Of a stretch of 64,000 bases of DNA, positions 26,728 to 35,633 are shown piece after piece. Position numbers and translations under genes: made by a program. The stretch lies in NCBI RefSeq assembly GCF_007859075.1, contig NZ_VOAK01000020.1:186001-250000 (forward strand). The letters run 5' to 3'. The stretch is from Gemmobacter aquaticus. Lineage in GTDB: Bacteria; Pseudomonadota; Alphaproteobacteria; Rhodobacterales; Rhodobacteraceae. A model generated the notes under the pieces. The model was not told the DNA's origin, did no database searches, and worked only from the letters and a program-made list of their open reading frames with translations. Numbering within the stretch: position 1 is the stretch's first letter; each line of letters starts with the position of its first letter.

Positions 26728-27910
26728 CCAGCGCCTCTGCCGCCGAGTCGATGAGGGCCGCGGCGATGAAGTGCAGATCGTCTACCGAAAGCCGGGTCGG
26801 CAGACGCACGTCGCAGGCGCGCATCAGCATCGCGCGGGTCATCGGCAGATCCGGCATTTCGGGAAGGAACTGCCAGTTCCAGAAGGCGCGCGCATTGTCC
26901 TGCGACAGGCCGAACACCTGCACCGTCACACCACGCAGCTTGGCCGCTGCCTGGAAGGCCAGCGCCGCCTCGTCGGTGGCAAAGCCTTTCAGATTGAACT
27001 GGATGGAATCCGGGGCGCGCTCTTCGGGGGGCAGCGCATTGGGTACGTCAAAGTAGCCGCTGCCATTCAGAAGCGCGGCTACAAGATCGTGGTTCGCCCG
27101 GCCCTTGGCCACGCGATCGGCCAGATGCGGCAGCTGCGGACGGATCACGGCGGCTGACAGATTCTGCATGCGCATGTTGTAAAGCGGCAGTCGGTTCTGC
27201 CACAGCATGTAGCTATTCTGCAGGCCCGCGTGCTTTTTCCAATTATGCTCATAGGCGCCCGACATGATGACCGCGCGGGCGGCAAGCTCGGGGTCGTCGG
27301 TGACGAGGATGCCGCCTTCGCCTGCGTTGATCATCTTGTAGGACTGAAAGCTGAAGCAGCCGATCTTGCCGATCGTGCCGATCTTGCGGCCATGCCATTC
27401 TGTACCAAGACTATGGGCCGCATCCTCGATCACCGGGATGCCGGCGGCATCGGCCAACGCCATGATCGCATCCATATCCGAGGTGTGGCCGCGCATATGC
27501 GAGATCATCACCGCGCCTGCACCGGGCAGCTTGGCGGCGAAATCCGCCATGTCGATGCGGTAGTTCGGGCCAACTTCGACGAGAACCGGCACGCAATCGG
27601 CATGGACCACAGCCGATGGCACGGCGGCAAAGGTAAAGGCCGGGATCAGCACCCGTGCGCCCCGTGGCAGGTCCAGTGCCTTCAGCGACAGGAACAGCGC
27701 AGCAGAGCAGGATGACACAGCCAAGGCATAGCGGCTGCCCAGAAGCTCGGCGAACTCGGCCTCCAGCAATGCAACGGGTGCACCTTCGGGGGCAGTGTAG
27801 CGGAACAGATCGCCGCTCGCGAGCAGGCGGTCTATCTCGGCTTTTGCGGCTTCGGGGATCGGCTCGGCATCATAGACATCGGGGGCACGAAGGGCGCCGT
27901 CTGCAGCCAT
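26714..27910 (-). CDS. DegT/DnrJ/EryC1-family PLP aminotransferase
   Basis: A 398-residue fold-type I aminotransferase. The PLP lysine is near residue 191 in FSFQSYKMINAGEGG, preceded by the VIEDAAHSLG aspartate and by PAFTFAAVPSAV. This class normally aminates keto-sugars but also includes enzymes for small aldehydes and cyclitols. It is the last gene of the minus-strand run that follows the puuA/puuB-like genes, 157 bp after a terminator-like hairpin, so it may be a separate unit. ATG 27910 gives AGGA at nine bases; ATG 27919 is possible. No sugar-nucleotide genes are nearby. Confidence 0.82.
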   Translation of the reverse strand: MAADGALRAPDVYDAEPIPEAAKAEIDRLLASGDLFRYTAPEGAPVALLEAEFAELLGSRYALAVSSCSAALFLSLKALDLPRGARVLIPAFTFAAVPSAVVHADCVPVLVEVGPNYRIDMADFAAKLPGAGAVMISHMRGHTSDMDAIMALADAAGIPVIEDAAHSLGTEWHGRKIGTIGKIGCFSFQSYKMINAGEGGILVTDDPELAARAVIMSGAYEHNWKKHAGLQNSYMLWQNRLPLYNMRMQNLSAAVIRPQLPHLADRVAKGRANHDLVAALLNGSGYFDVPNALPPEERAPDSIQFNLKGFATDEAALAFQAAAKLRGVTVQVFGLSQDNARAFWNWQFLPEMPDLPMTRAMLMRACDVRLPTRLSVDDLHFIAAALIDSAAEALAKAA

Positions 27911-28040
27911 TTTCAGCATTCCTGAAACTGTTGTTCCGATTTTCTGTATGCCGGGGCCGCCCGATTCTCCAGCGACAAGTTTGTGACGCTTCGGAAAATC
28001 GGGGAAATCCGCCTGCGTTTCCCGCGTGTGGTGGAACGAT

Positions 28041-28061
28041 CTGCCGCCAGATCGGCGGCAG
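28041..28061 (-). terminator. Hairpin at the end of the puuB-like gene
   Basis: CTGCCGCC (28041-28048) and GGCGGCAG (28054-28061) form a perfect 8-bp stem with loop AGATC, just 6 bp beyond the oxidoreductase stop on the minus strand. No T-tract. Confidence 0.5.
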
Positions 28062-28067
28062 GTCGGA

Positions 28068-29369
28068 TCAAACACCCATCCGGTCGCGCATGGAGAACCA
28101 GGTCATCGCCAGCACCAGCAGCGGCCAGCGCATCGCGGCACCGCCCGGGAAGCGGGGCTGCGGCAGGGCGGCCATCAGATCGAAGCCTTCGGATTGCCCG
28201 CGCACCGCATCGGACATCAGCTTGCCTGCAAGCGTCGCCAGAGCCACGCCATGCCCGGAATAGCCCGAGGCCGACAGCACATTGGGCGCGACCCGCGTAA
28301 AGCAGGGCAGGCGGTTCATGGTGATCGCCAGCGTCCCGCCCCAAGCATAGTCTATCCGCACGTCCTTCAGGTGCGGATAGACCTCAAGCATGGGTTTCGA
28401 GACCGTCTTGATGATGTCGGGGAACTTCCAGCCGTAGCTTTCGCCGCCACCAAAGAGCAGTCGGTTGTCCTCGGACAGTCGCCAGTAGTTCACCACGAAC
28501 TTGGTATCCGCCACGGCCACAGGCTTCGACAGCACCTCGACCGCGCGCGCGCCCAGTGGTTCGGTCGCGACGATGAAGTTGTTGATCGGCATGACCTTGG
28601 CCGCGACCTTGCGATCCAGCCCGCCCAGGTAGCCGTTGCAGGCGAGGATGACATGGTCGGCCACCACGCGACCGTGGCCGGTTGCGACAGTTACCTTTGC
28701 GCCGTGGTCGATCCGATGGACAAGGCTGCCCTCATGGATCACCGCACCAGCCCGGCTGGCGGCCTGCGCCATCCCGATCGTGAAGTTGAGCGGATGCACA
28801 TGCCCGGCACCCCAATCGATCTCGCCACCCTTGTAGGCGTCTGATCCGATCAGCGCGCGGATCCCGTCGCGGTCGAGCGGCTCAAGCTGGGTATAGCCAT
28901 AGTCGCGATGCAGCTTTTCGGCATAGGCGTGCGTATCGCGCACCTCGCGTTCATGCCAGCAGGCATGGGCGACGCCGGGGTGAAAGGTCACCGGCATGGC
29001 GTGATCCTTGATCAGACCCTTGACCAGCGCTTTCGCATCCTCGGCCATCTGCCAATAGCGATGGGCGTTCTCGCGCCCGGCGATCTTTTCCATCTGCACC
29101 TGATCGAGCCGCTGACCAGATCCAACCTGACCGCCGTTGCGGCCCGAGGCGCCAAAGCCCACGCGATGCGCCTCAAGCACGACCACGCGGCGCCCGGCCT
29201 GCGCCAGATGCAATGCAGCGGACAAGCCGGTGTAACCTGCCCCGATCACGCAGACATCGGCATTGACCGTTCCCCGAAGCTCGGGAAACGGGGCAAGCTC
29301 TGCGCGCGTGGCCGCGTAATAGCTGGCGGGGTATTGCCCCGCCTTGTCATTGGCAAACAGCAGGTTCAT
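28068..29369 (-). CDS. puuB: FAD-dependent amine oxidoreductase, gamma-glutamylputrescine oxidase-like (PuuB)
   Basis: A 433-residue DAO-family flavoprotein. The dinucleotide-binding fold is ADVCVIGAGYTGLSAALHLA at about residues 30-50, followed by VVLEAHRVGFGASGRNGGQVG, a strong PuuB/OrdL hallmark. The substrate half has LLFGGGESY and YAWGGTLAITMNRLPCF, then SASGYSGHGVALATL at the C-terminal FAD site. Expected reaction: oxidation of a gamma-glutamyl amine to the corresponding aldehyde with release of ammonia. It follows the glutamine-synthetase-like gene by 7 bp. The amine substrate is not fixed; putrescine is the default for this family. Confidence 0.85.
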   Translation of the reverse strand: MNLLFANDKAGQYPASYYAATRAELAPFPELRGTVNADVCVIGAGYTGLSAALHLAQAGRRVVVLEAHRVGFGASGRNGGQVGSGQRLDQVQMEKIAGRENAHRYWQMAEDAKALVKGLIKDHAMPVTFHPGVAHACWHEREVRDTHAYAEKLHRDYGYTQLEPLDRDGIRALIGSDAYKGGEIDWGAGHVHPLNFTIGMAQAASRAGAVIHEGSLVHRIDHGAKVTVATGHGRVVADHVILACNGYLGGLDRKVAAKVMPINNFIVATEPLGARAVEVLSKPVAVADTKFVVNYWRLSEDNRLLFGGGESYGWKFPDIIKTVSKPMLEVYPHLKDVRIDYAWGGTLAITMNRLPCFTRVAPNVLSASGYSGHGVALATLAGKLMSDAVRGQSEGFDLMAALPQPRFPGGAAMRWPLLVLAMTWFSMRDRMGV

Positions 29370-29376
29370 CGTCGCC

Positions 29377-30732
29377 TCAGACGTTCAAGAGCAGGTGCTC
29401 TCGCTCCCACGGGCTGATGACCTGAAGGAACTCTTTGTATTCGTTGCGCTTGACGCTGTCGTAGACCGTGCAGAATTCGACACCCAGTACCTCGCGCAGG
29501 GCGGCATCCTCCTCCAGCAAATCCAGTGCATCGCCAAGGTTTGTCGGGATGTCGTCGCTGTCGATATAAGCCGATCCCGAGAATTCGGGCCGCGGCATCT
29601 GCTTGGCCTTCAGGCCAATGTAGCCGCAGGCAAGACTTGCAGCGATAGCGAGGTAGGGGTTGCAGTCCATGCCTGGCAGGCGGTTCTCCACCCGGCGTCC
29701 CTCAGGAGTAGAGATCGGCACACGCAATCCGGTAGTGCGGTTGTCGCGCCCCCATTCAAGGTTGATCGGTGCCGCAAAGTCCGGGACGTAGCGGCGGTAG
29801 CTGTTCACATAGGGCGCCATCAGGGCGATGGCTGCGCTCATGTGGTTCTGCATCCCCGCGATGAAGTGCAGGAAGGCCAGGCTCTCGCCGCCATCGGGGT
29901 CAGAGAAGATGTTCTTGCCCGTCGCGATATCGACAATCGAATGGTGGATGTGCATTGCCGAGCCCGGCTCACCCGCAATGGGCTTGGCCATGAAGGTGGC
30001 AAAACAGTCGTGGCGCAGCGCCGCCTCGCGGATCATCCGCTTGAAGAAGAAGACATCGTCCGCCAGCCGGACCGGATCGCCATGGGCAAGGTTCAGCTCG
30101 ATCTGGCCTGCGCCGCCTTCCTGCAGGATGCCGTCGATCTCAAGCCCCTGAGCCTCGGCGAAGTCATAGATGTCATCGATGACCTTGCCGTATTCGTCGA
30201 CGGCCGACAGCGAATAGGCCTGCTTCTGTGCCGCGCGCCGACCAGAGCGACCCATCGGGGGCTGAACCGGCTGGTTCGGGTCGATGTTGCGGGCAGTCAG
30301 GAAGAATTCCATCTCGGGCGCAACAACCGGGCGCAGCCCTTCGGCTTCAAACAGCGCGAGAACACGCCGCAGCACGTTGCGCGGGCTGAACGGTACCGGG
30401 TTGCCTTGCTGGTCCTGTGCGTCGTGGATCACCTGCAAGGTGACGTCTGCCGTCCAGGGGGCGGCGGTTGCGGTCGAATAGTCGGGCACGAGGATCATGT
30501 CCGGCTCGGTAAAGGCGTCGAAGGGGTTGTCGGCCCATTCGCCGGTGATGGTCTGCAGGAAAATCGAGTTCGGCAGGAAATAGCTGGTCTGCTTGCCGAA
30601 CTTCGCGGCGGGCATGGCCTTGCCGCGTGCAACACCGGCAATGTCGCCGATGATGCATTCCACTTCATCAATACGACGGTCGGCAATATAGGCACGGGCT
30701 GCCTCGGGCAGCTTGGACGTCCAGTCGGACAT
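29377..30732 (-). CDS. puuA: Glutamine-synthetase-family gamma-glutamyl-amine synthetase (PuuA-like), copy 1
   Basis: A 451-residue GS-fold ligase. Diagnostic parts are VECIIGDIAGVARGKAMP at the N-terminus, PEMEFFLTARN (metal-binding Glu), FMAKPIAGEPGSAMHIHHS (nucleotide and metal site), NSYRRYVPDFAAP and NRLPGMDCNPYLAIAASLA. Expected reaction: ATP-dependent coupling of glutamate to an amine. It lacks the adenylylation Tyr loop of true GlnA and belongs to the PuuA/GlnT side of the family. It lies between the amidotransferase gene upstream and puuB downstream, an arrangement that makes a gamma-glutamylated-amine route very likely. Confidence 0.85.
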   Translation of the reverse strand: MSDWTSKLPEAARAYIADRRIDEVECIIGDIAGVARGKAMPAAKFGKQTSYFLPNSIFLQTITGEWADNPFDAFTEPDMILVPDYSTATAAPWTADVTLQVIHDAQDQQGNPVPFSPRNVLRRVLALFEAEGLRPVVAPEMEFFLTARNIDPNQPVQPPMGRSGRRAAQKQAYSLSAVDEYGKVIDDIYDFAEAQGLEIDGILQEGGAGQIELNLAHGDPVRLADDVFFFKRMIREAALRHDCFATFMAKPIAGEPGSAMHIHHSIVDIATGKNIFSDPDGGESLAFLHFIAGMQNHMSAAIALMAPYVNSYRRYVPDFAAPINLEWGRDNRTTGLRVPISTPEGRRVENRLPGMDCNPYLAIAASLACGYIGLKAKQMPRPEFSGSAYIDSDDIPTNLGDALDLLEEDAALREVLGVEFCTVYDSVKRNEYKEFLQVISPWEREHLLLNV

Positions 30733-30766
30733 GGGTCACACTCTTGGTTTGGGCGAGCGGAAGCCG

Positions 30767-31453
30767 TCAGGCGGCAGTCCGCGACGCCTTGAAGAAATCT
30801 GCAATGCGGCGCGCAAGTGCCTGGTCATCGATCGACTGGTCGAGACGCGCGCCCGCCTCAGCCATCAGCGTATCCGGGACAAGGCCCTTGCCCCGGGTCT
30901 TCATCAATCCGTCAATGAATTCCGAGCGGAATTCGGGGTGGGCCTGCACGGTGAAGATGCGGTCACCGTAAACCAGCGCGGCATTTTCACAAAAGTCGTT
31001 GCAGGCCAGCACCTCGGCCGCATCGGGTTTGCGGGTCACCTGATCCCGGTGCCAGGCATTCAGGCGCAGGGTTTCGCCGTCAAAGTCGTATTCCGTGGGG
31101 CCGACAGACCAGCCGCCAGAATAGCGCTCCACCTTGCCGCCAAGTGCCTGGGCCACGATCTGATGCCCAAAGCAGATGCCGACCATCGGCACGGCCTTGG
31201 CATAGGCCTCGCGGATGAAATCCTCGAGCGGCGGGATGAAGGCGTGGTCTTCATAGGCGCCGAAGCGCGAGCCGGTGATCAGCCAGCCGTCGCAGTCATT
31301 GACCGACTCTGGAAACTCCATATCCAGCACCCGGTAGGTACGGAACGACAGGCCCTGATCCGCCAGCAGGCGCTCGAACATGTCGGGGTAGTCACCCGAG
31401 GTGGGTGCCAGAACATCGGGGGCTTCACCGGTTTGCAGAATGCCGATCAGCAT
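30767..31453 (-). CDS. Class I glutamine amidotransferase-like hydrolase, possible gamma-glutamyl-GABA hydrolase
   Basis: A 228-residue GATase-1 protein. The nucleophile Cys is in VGICFGHQIVAQALGG, and the His-Glu pair is in FTVQAHPEFRSEF. The start MLIGILQTGEAP at 31453 is preferred because family members begin there; the frame is open 12 codons further. In this cluster it could remove glutamate after oxidation, the PuuD job. However, its sequence is nearer the GuaA-like free GATases than classical PuuD, so its exact substrate is open. It is 34 bp upstream of PuuA-like copy 1. Confidence 0.78.
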   Translation of the reverse strand: MLIGILQTGEAPDVLAPTSGDYPDMFERLLADQGLSFRTYRVLDMEFPESVNDCDGWLITGSRFGAYEDHAFIPPLEDFIREAYAKAVPMVGICFGHQIVAQALGGKVERYSGGWSVGPTEYDFDGETLRLNAWHRDQVTRKPDAAEVLACNDFCENAALVYGDRIFTVQAHPEFRSEFIDGLMKTRGKGLVPDTLMAEAGARLDQSIDDQALARRIADFFKASRTAA

Positions 31454-31488
31454 GGGGTATCCAGGATAGATGCAGATGAAATCTAGCA

Positions 31489-31517
31489 ATCGGCCCCTGC
31501 ACAGGGCAAGGGCCGAT
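31489..31517 (-). terminator. Hairpin after PuuA-like copy 2
   Basis: ATCGGCCC (31489-31496) pairs with GGGCCGAT (31510-31517), 38 bp past the stop on the minus strand and followed by a T-containing stretch. It lies just before the amidotransferase start, so it would reduce read-through into that gene. Confidence 0.6.
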
Positions 31518-31555
31518 ACCGTGCGGCGCGGGACGAAGCCCGCCCGCGGTTCAGG

Positions 31556-32896
31556 TCAGACAGTGTCGAGGTAGAGCTCGACAAGCTCTTCGGGGGTCAG
31601 CTCGGCCGTGTAGTGCAACTCTTGGCGCTTGGTCTGCACGAGGTTGCGGATCAGCTCTTTCGAGAAGAAGCGATAGAGAATGTCGCTGTTCTCGAACGCG
31701 TCGATCGCATGTTCCCAATCGGCAGGGATCTGCGGCAGGTCCATGGCGTAGGCATTCCCGGTGATCGGGGCAGGCGGCTCGACCGCGTCCTCGATCCCGG
31801 TCAGCGCCGCACCAAGAATAGCGGTCAGCATGAGATAGGGGTTTACGTCACCCCCCGCGACCCGATGCTCGATCCGGCGTGCAGCCGGGTTGCCCGCGGG
31901 GATGCGGACGGCCGCCGTGCGGTTTTCAAAGCCCCAGGCTATCGAGGTCGGCGCATGCTTGCCCGGCACCAGACGGTTGTAGCTGTTCTGGTGCGGCGCG
32001 AAGATCAGCGTCGAGTCGTGCATCGCGTTCAGACAGCCGGCAACAGCATGGCGCAAGGTCGCCGTACCCTTCGGCCCGCCACTGTCAAAGATGTTGTCGC
32101 CCTTCTGGTCGATGACAGAGAAATGGGTATGCAGGCCAGAGCCCGAGTATTCAGGATAGGGCTTGGCCATGAAGCTTGCGGCGAAGCCGTGGCGACGCGC
32201 CAGCCCCTTGACCAGCATCTTGAAGAGCCAGGCATCGTCGGCGGCGCGCAGGGCGTCATCGCAATGCATCAGGTTCACCTCGAACTGGCCAAGACCGGTT
32301 TCCGAGGTCGAGGTATCGGCCGGGATGTCCATCGCCTCGCAGGCGTCGTAGAGGTCGGTAAAGAAGCTGTCGAAGGCATCGAGGGCCCGGATCGACAGCG
32401 TCTCGGCTGCCTTGCGGCGCTTGCCGGACCGCGGAGAGGCCGGTGCCTGCAGGGTCTTGCCGCTGTCGTCGATCAGGAAGAACTCAAGCTCCATTGCGAC
32501 GACGGGGGTAAGGCCTCGTTCTTTGTAGCGCTGCACCACTGCGTTCAGCGCATGGCGCGGGTCGCCCTCATAGGGTTGTCCGTTTTCGCGGAACATCCAA
32601 ATCGGCAGCAGTGCCGTCGGGGCTTCGAGCCAGGGCATTGGCATGAAGCCGCGCTCGGTAGGTTTCAGCACGCCGTCCTGATCGCCCTGTTCAAAGACCA
32701 GCGGGCTGTCGTCAATGTCTTCACCCCAGATGTCGAGGTTCAGTACCGAAAACGGGAAACGTGTGCCGTTCTTCACCACGCTTTCGGCAAATCGTGCCGG
32801 GACCCGTTTGCCCCGCGCCTGACCGTTCAAATCCGCCGCGGCCACACGGATCGTGCGGACCTCGGGGTGCTTTCTCAGCCAATCCTTCATGCTCAT
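31556..32896 (-). CDS. Glutamine-synthetase-family gamma-glutamyl-amine synthetase (PuuA-like), copy 2
   Basis: A 446-residue paralogue of the protein at 29377, clearly diverged from it. Parts shared with the family are VAAADLNGQARGKRVP, VVAMELEFFLID, SFMAKPYPEYSGSGLHTHFS, NSYNRLVPGKHAPTSIAWG and RRIEHRVAGGDVNPYLMLTA. It carries an extra basic insert (SPRSGKRRKAAETL) near residue 165 where copy 1 has a similar loop. The start is uncertain: ATG 32896, ATG 32890 or GTG 32920, none with a strong ribosome-binding site. Two paralogues in one cluster suggest two amine substrates or two branches. Confidence 0.82.
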   Translation of the reverse strand: MSMKDWLRKHPEVRTIRVAAADLNGQARGKRVPARFAESVVKNGTRFPFSVLNLDIWGEDIDDSPLVFEQGDQDGVLKPTERGFMPMPWLEAPTALLPIWMFRENGQPYEGDPRHALNAVVQRYKERGLTPVVAMELEFFLIDDSGKTLQAPASPRSGKRRKAAETLSIRALDAFDSFFTDLYDACEAMDIPADTSTSETGLGQFEVNLMHCDDALRAADDAWLFKMLVKGLARRHGFAASFMAKPYPEYSGSGLHTHFSVIDQKGDNIFDSGGPKGTATLRHAVAGCLNAMHDSTLIFAPHQNSYNRLVPGKHAPTSIAWGFENRTAAVRIPAGNPAARRIEHRVAGGDVNPYLMLTAILGAALTGIEDAVEPPAPITGNAYAMDLPQIPADWEHAIDAFENSDILYRFFSKELIRNLVQTKRQELHYTAELTPEELVELYLDTV

Positions 32897-33062
32897 CGTG
32901 TCATTCAAGACCCGGGGCACGGGATCACCGCCACATCGACGCCGCGCCTGCGGCCGCCCTGCGGGTGAGGACCATGCCCTTGGCCCTTTCTCCCTTGTCT
33001 GATCCTTGCCATCCGCGCCCGCCCATCTGGACAGGGGACGCCATGCCCCACCCGGAGCACGG

Positions 33063-33080
33063 TTCGGGCGACGGCCCGAA
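33063..33080 (-). terminator. Hairpin after the transporter permease gene
   Basis: TTCGGGC (33063-33069) and GCCCGAA (33074-33080) make a perfect 7-bp stem with loop GACG, 22 bp past the permease stop on the minus strand. No T-tract. Confidence 0.45.
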
Positions 33081-33102
33081 GAATTTGATCAAATACAGGA
33101 TA

Positions 33103-33930
33103 CTACCGGACCAACTGCGGACGCAAGCGAATTCTGCTGCGTATATTGGACGGAAGGTGCCGATTGAGCATGCGATTAACCAGACCGAAGCCGTAGATCA
33201 GGGCAAAGGTCAGCAGGATGAAGTAGAAGGCCACGATCGGATAGGCGACGAAGGGGTTGAAGGTCTTGTCCGCAAAGAAGTTTGCGTAATAGAGCGCGTC
33301 ACCCCTCTGCTGGAACGCCGGGAAGCCGGAAAAGAACACCAGCGTCGTGGCGTGGAACAGAAAGATCGCCTCATTCGTGTAGGCAGGCCATGCCAGCCGC
33401 AGCATCGTCGGCCACTGGATCCGGCGGAACCTGCTCCACCCCGAGATGCCGTAAGCATCGGCAGCCTCAAGATCGCCTTTGGGAATCGACTGCAGCGCGC
33501 CGTAAAAGATCTCGGCAGCATAGGCGGATGTGTTGAGAAACAGCACGAACAGCGCACCTGCCCAGGCCGAGGTCATCCAGCTGGTGGGGATGTGCAAGCC
33601 AAGGATGTCGATCCCGCCACGCGGCAGCATGACCAGCGCCGAATAGGCGAGGAAGAACTGGATGAACAACGGTGAGCCGCGGAAGACAAAGATGAACCAG
33701 TCAGCCGGCTTTTTCAGCCAAGAATTCTTCGAGGCTTTCGCCAGCGCAAGCGCATTGGCGAAGAAGAAGCCGAAGAACAGTGCCAATGCGCCGAAGTAGA
33801 TGTTCCAGATCAGCCCAGACCCGATCAGGGTAAAGTGCTCGCAAAGCGTGAAGTCGGATTTTGGCAGCAGCTTTTCGCCAAAGCCCAGACTGCGGAAGGC
33901 ATAGGCCTGTACCGTATCCCAGCAGCTCAT
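33103..33930 (-). CDS. Polar-amino-acid-type ABC transporter permease, subunit 2
   Basis: A 275-residue inner-membrane protein of the HisM/ArtQ/OccM group. Helices are visible at YFGALALFFGFFFANALALA, FVFRGSPLFIQFFLAYSALV, AWAGALFVLFLNTSAYAAEI and FYFILLTFALIYGFGLV. The EAA loop reads GALQSIPKGDLEAADAYGIS, the coupling site for the ATPase. Its ATG overlaps the end of the other permease gene by 4 bp. With that protein it forms the heterodimeric channel. Confidence 0.92.
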   Translation of the reverse strand: MSCWDTVQAYAFRSLGFGEKLLPKSDFTLCEHFTLIGSGLIWNIYFGALALFFGFFFANALALAKASKNSWLKKPADWFIFVFRGSPLFIQFFLAYSALVMLPRGGIDILGLHIPTSWMTSAWAGALFVLFLNTSAYAAEIFYGALQSIPKGDLEAADAYGISGWSRFRRIQWPTMLRLAWPAYTNEAIFLFHATTLVFFSGFPAFQQRGDALYYANFFADKTFNPFVAYPIVAFYFILLTFALIYGFGLVNRMLNRHLPSNIRSRIRLRPQLVR

Positions 33931-34808
33931 TGGGCAGCCCTCCGCATCGCTTCGCCGGCAGCGGTGGCCTGGCCGTGGTTCAGCCGCTTGGCAATGCGCG
34001 CAAGCACGATTTCAGAAACGCGGGTCATGCAGAGATAGGCCACGAGAAGGAAGAGGAAGTACCAAAGGCGCCAGTCGGGGTGCGGATAGGCATAGGCCTG
34101 CGTCTTGGATCCGCCCAATTCACGCGCCCAATAGACTATGTCCTTGACCCCCAGCAGGAACAGAAGCGGTGTCGCCTTCACAAGGATCAGCCACAGGTTC
34201 GACAGGCCAGGCAGGGCATAGGTCCACATCTGCGGCACCAGAACGCGGCGGAACACCTGACCATGCGTCATGCCATAGGCCTCGGCCGTTTCCAGCTGTG
34301 CACGCGGCACGGCGTTCATCGCGCCGTAAAGCACGTTGGCTGCAAAGGCGCCAAAGACAATGGCAAAGGTGAAGACCGCCAGAGCAAAGCCGTATAGCTG
34401 GTGCCAGAATTGGGGGGCGTCGCCCGGCGGAACCTTTGCCTCGGGGCAGACGCGGAATTCTAGCCCCTGGCGGATCGGTTCGGTCCAGTCAGGGCAGACG
34501 ATCTTGTGGGTCATCCACTCGATCCCCTGATCGAGCGCGATAACGAAGAACAGGAAGAACACGATGTCAGGAACACCCCGCACCATGGCGGTGTAAATCT
34601 TGCCCAGCCACCGCAGGGGCGCCACATGGCTGCGCGCGGCCATGGCCCCGCCAAAGCCGAACAGCAGCGCCGCCGGCGCCGTCACGGCCAGCAGGACGAA
34701 CACCGTCAGGAATGACCAGTAGAAGTCGATGTGCTTGCCCGAGGTCAGATAGCAAAGAAGCCAGCTGATCCCCTCAAGGCTCTTGGGGTCGGCGCAGGAA
34801 CTGAACAT
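33927..34808 (-). CDS. Polar-amino-acid-type ABC transporter permease, subunit 1
   Basis: A 293-residue permease of the HisQ/OccQ group. Hydrophobic helices are FYWSFLTVFVLLAVTAPAAL, MVRGVPDIVFFLFFVIAL and FALAVFTFAIVFGAFAANVL. The EAA loop GAMNAVPRAQLETAEAYGMT is intact. An unusual periplasmic insertion with two Cys (IVCPDWTEP and FRVCPEAKVPP, near residues 100-125) may form a disulfide. It sits after a 13-bp hairpin that separates it from the binding-protein gene. Confidence 0.92.
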   Translation of the reverse strand: MFSSCADPKSLEGISWLLCYLTSGKHIDFYWSFLTVFVLLAVTAPAALLFGFGGAMAARSHVAPLRWLGKIYTAMVRGVPDIVFFLFFVIALDQGIEWMTHKIVCPDWTEPIRQGLEFRVCPEAKVPPGDAPQFWHQLYGFALAVFTFAIVFGAFAANVLYGAMNAVPRAQLETAEAYGMTHGQVFRRVLVPQMWTYALPGLSNLWLILVKATPLLFLLGVKDIVYWARELGGSKTQAYAYPHPDWRLWYFLFLLVAYLCMTRVSEIVLARIAKRLNHGQATAAGEAMRRAAQ

Positions 34809-34835
34809 GGCGATCCGGGGGATAGCGGAATGAAA

Positions 34836-34869
34836 TGCCCCTGCCGATCAGGAAAAATCGGCAGGGGCA
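34836..34869 (-). terminator. Thirteen-bp hairpin between binding-protein and permease genes
   Basis: TGCCCCTGCCGAT (34836-34848) pairs perfectly with ATCGGCAGGGGCA (34857-34869) around an 8-base loop. It is 6 bp after the binding-protein stop on the minus strand, with no T-tract. Likely role: partial terminator or 3' stabiliser that keeps binding-protein mRNA in excess of permease mRNA. Confidence 0.7.
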
Positions 34870-34875
34870 GGGCGA

Positions 34876-35598
34876 TCAGAACAGCTTGGTGTCCGGCCCG
34901 AAGTGCTTTGTGATCAGCGGGTTCAGGGTGCCGTCTTCCTTCATCGACTTGATGGCAGCATTGAACTTCTCGCGCAGTTCATCATCGCTATCGCGGAACG
35001 CCATGCCGACGCCGCCGCCCAGCGGAACGGGCTCACCCACAAAGGTCAGCTCGCCGTTCGATTCTTTGACGAAGGGGGCGAGGTAGTCGAGGTCGGCGAA
35101 GACAGCCGCGGCCTCGCCGTTGCGGACCGCAGCCACGGTTTCATCCGGCGTCGCGAATTCGAGCAAGGTGGCGCCCGATTCGGCTACATAGCCAGCCTGG
35201 ATCGTGCCAACCTGGGCAGAAACAACACCACCCTTGATGTCGGCATCAGCGGTCAGGCCCATGTATGCGCTGTCGGCCGGCGGGATGTAGTTTTCCGAAA
35301 AATCGACGACTTTCTCGCGCTCATCGGTGATCGACATGCCGGCGATGATCACGTCGTAGTTGCCCGACTGCAGGTTCGGGATGATCGAATCCCAGTCGTT
35401 CGTGACCCATTCGCAGGTCAGGCCGGCGCGTTTGCACAGCTCATCGCCCAGTTCACGCTCGAAGCCAGCGACATTGCCCGCGTCGTCAATGAAGTTGTAG
35501 GGAGGGTAGGCGCCTTCGGTGCCAAGACGCACGGTTTGCGCCGCGGCGATCCCGCCCGACAGCGCCAGCAGCGCGGTGGCCAGAAGCAGTTTCTTCAT
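34876..35598 (-). CDS. Periplasmic polar-amino-acid/amine-binding protein of the ABC importer
   Basis: A 240-residue SBP_bac_3 protein. The signal peptide MKKLLLATALLALSGGIAAA is cleaved before QTVRLG. The mature domain shows LGTEGAYPPYNFID, GFERELGDELCKRAGLTCEW, DSIIPNLQSGNYDVIIAGMSI and VAAVRNGEAAAVFADLDYL, the standard lysine/arginine/ornithine-type ligand frame. Such transporters accept basic amino acids, opines or gamma-glutamyl compounds; the last would suit the cluster. Confidence 0.92.
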   Translation of the reverse strand: MKKLLLATALLALSGGIAAAQTVRLGTEGAYPPYNFIDDAGNVAGFERELGDELCKRAGLTCEWVTNDWDSIIPNLQSGNYDVIIAGMSITDEREKVVDFSENYIPPADSAYMGLTADADIKGGVVSAQVGTIQAGYVAESGATLLEFATPDETVAAVRNGEAAAVFADLDYLAPFVKESNGELTFVGEPVPLGGGVGMAFRDSDDELREKFNAAIKSMKEDGTLNPLITKHFGPDTKLF

Positions 35599-35633
35599 GT
35601 GGTAACTCCCGTTGGTGGTTTATTGGTAACTTT

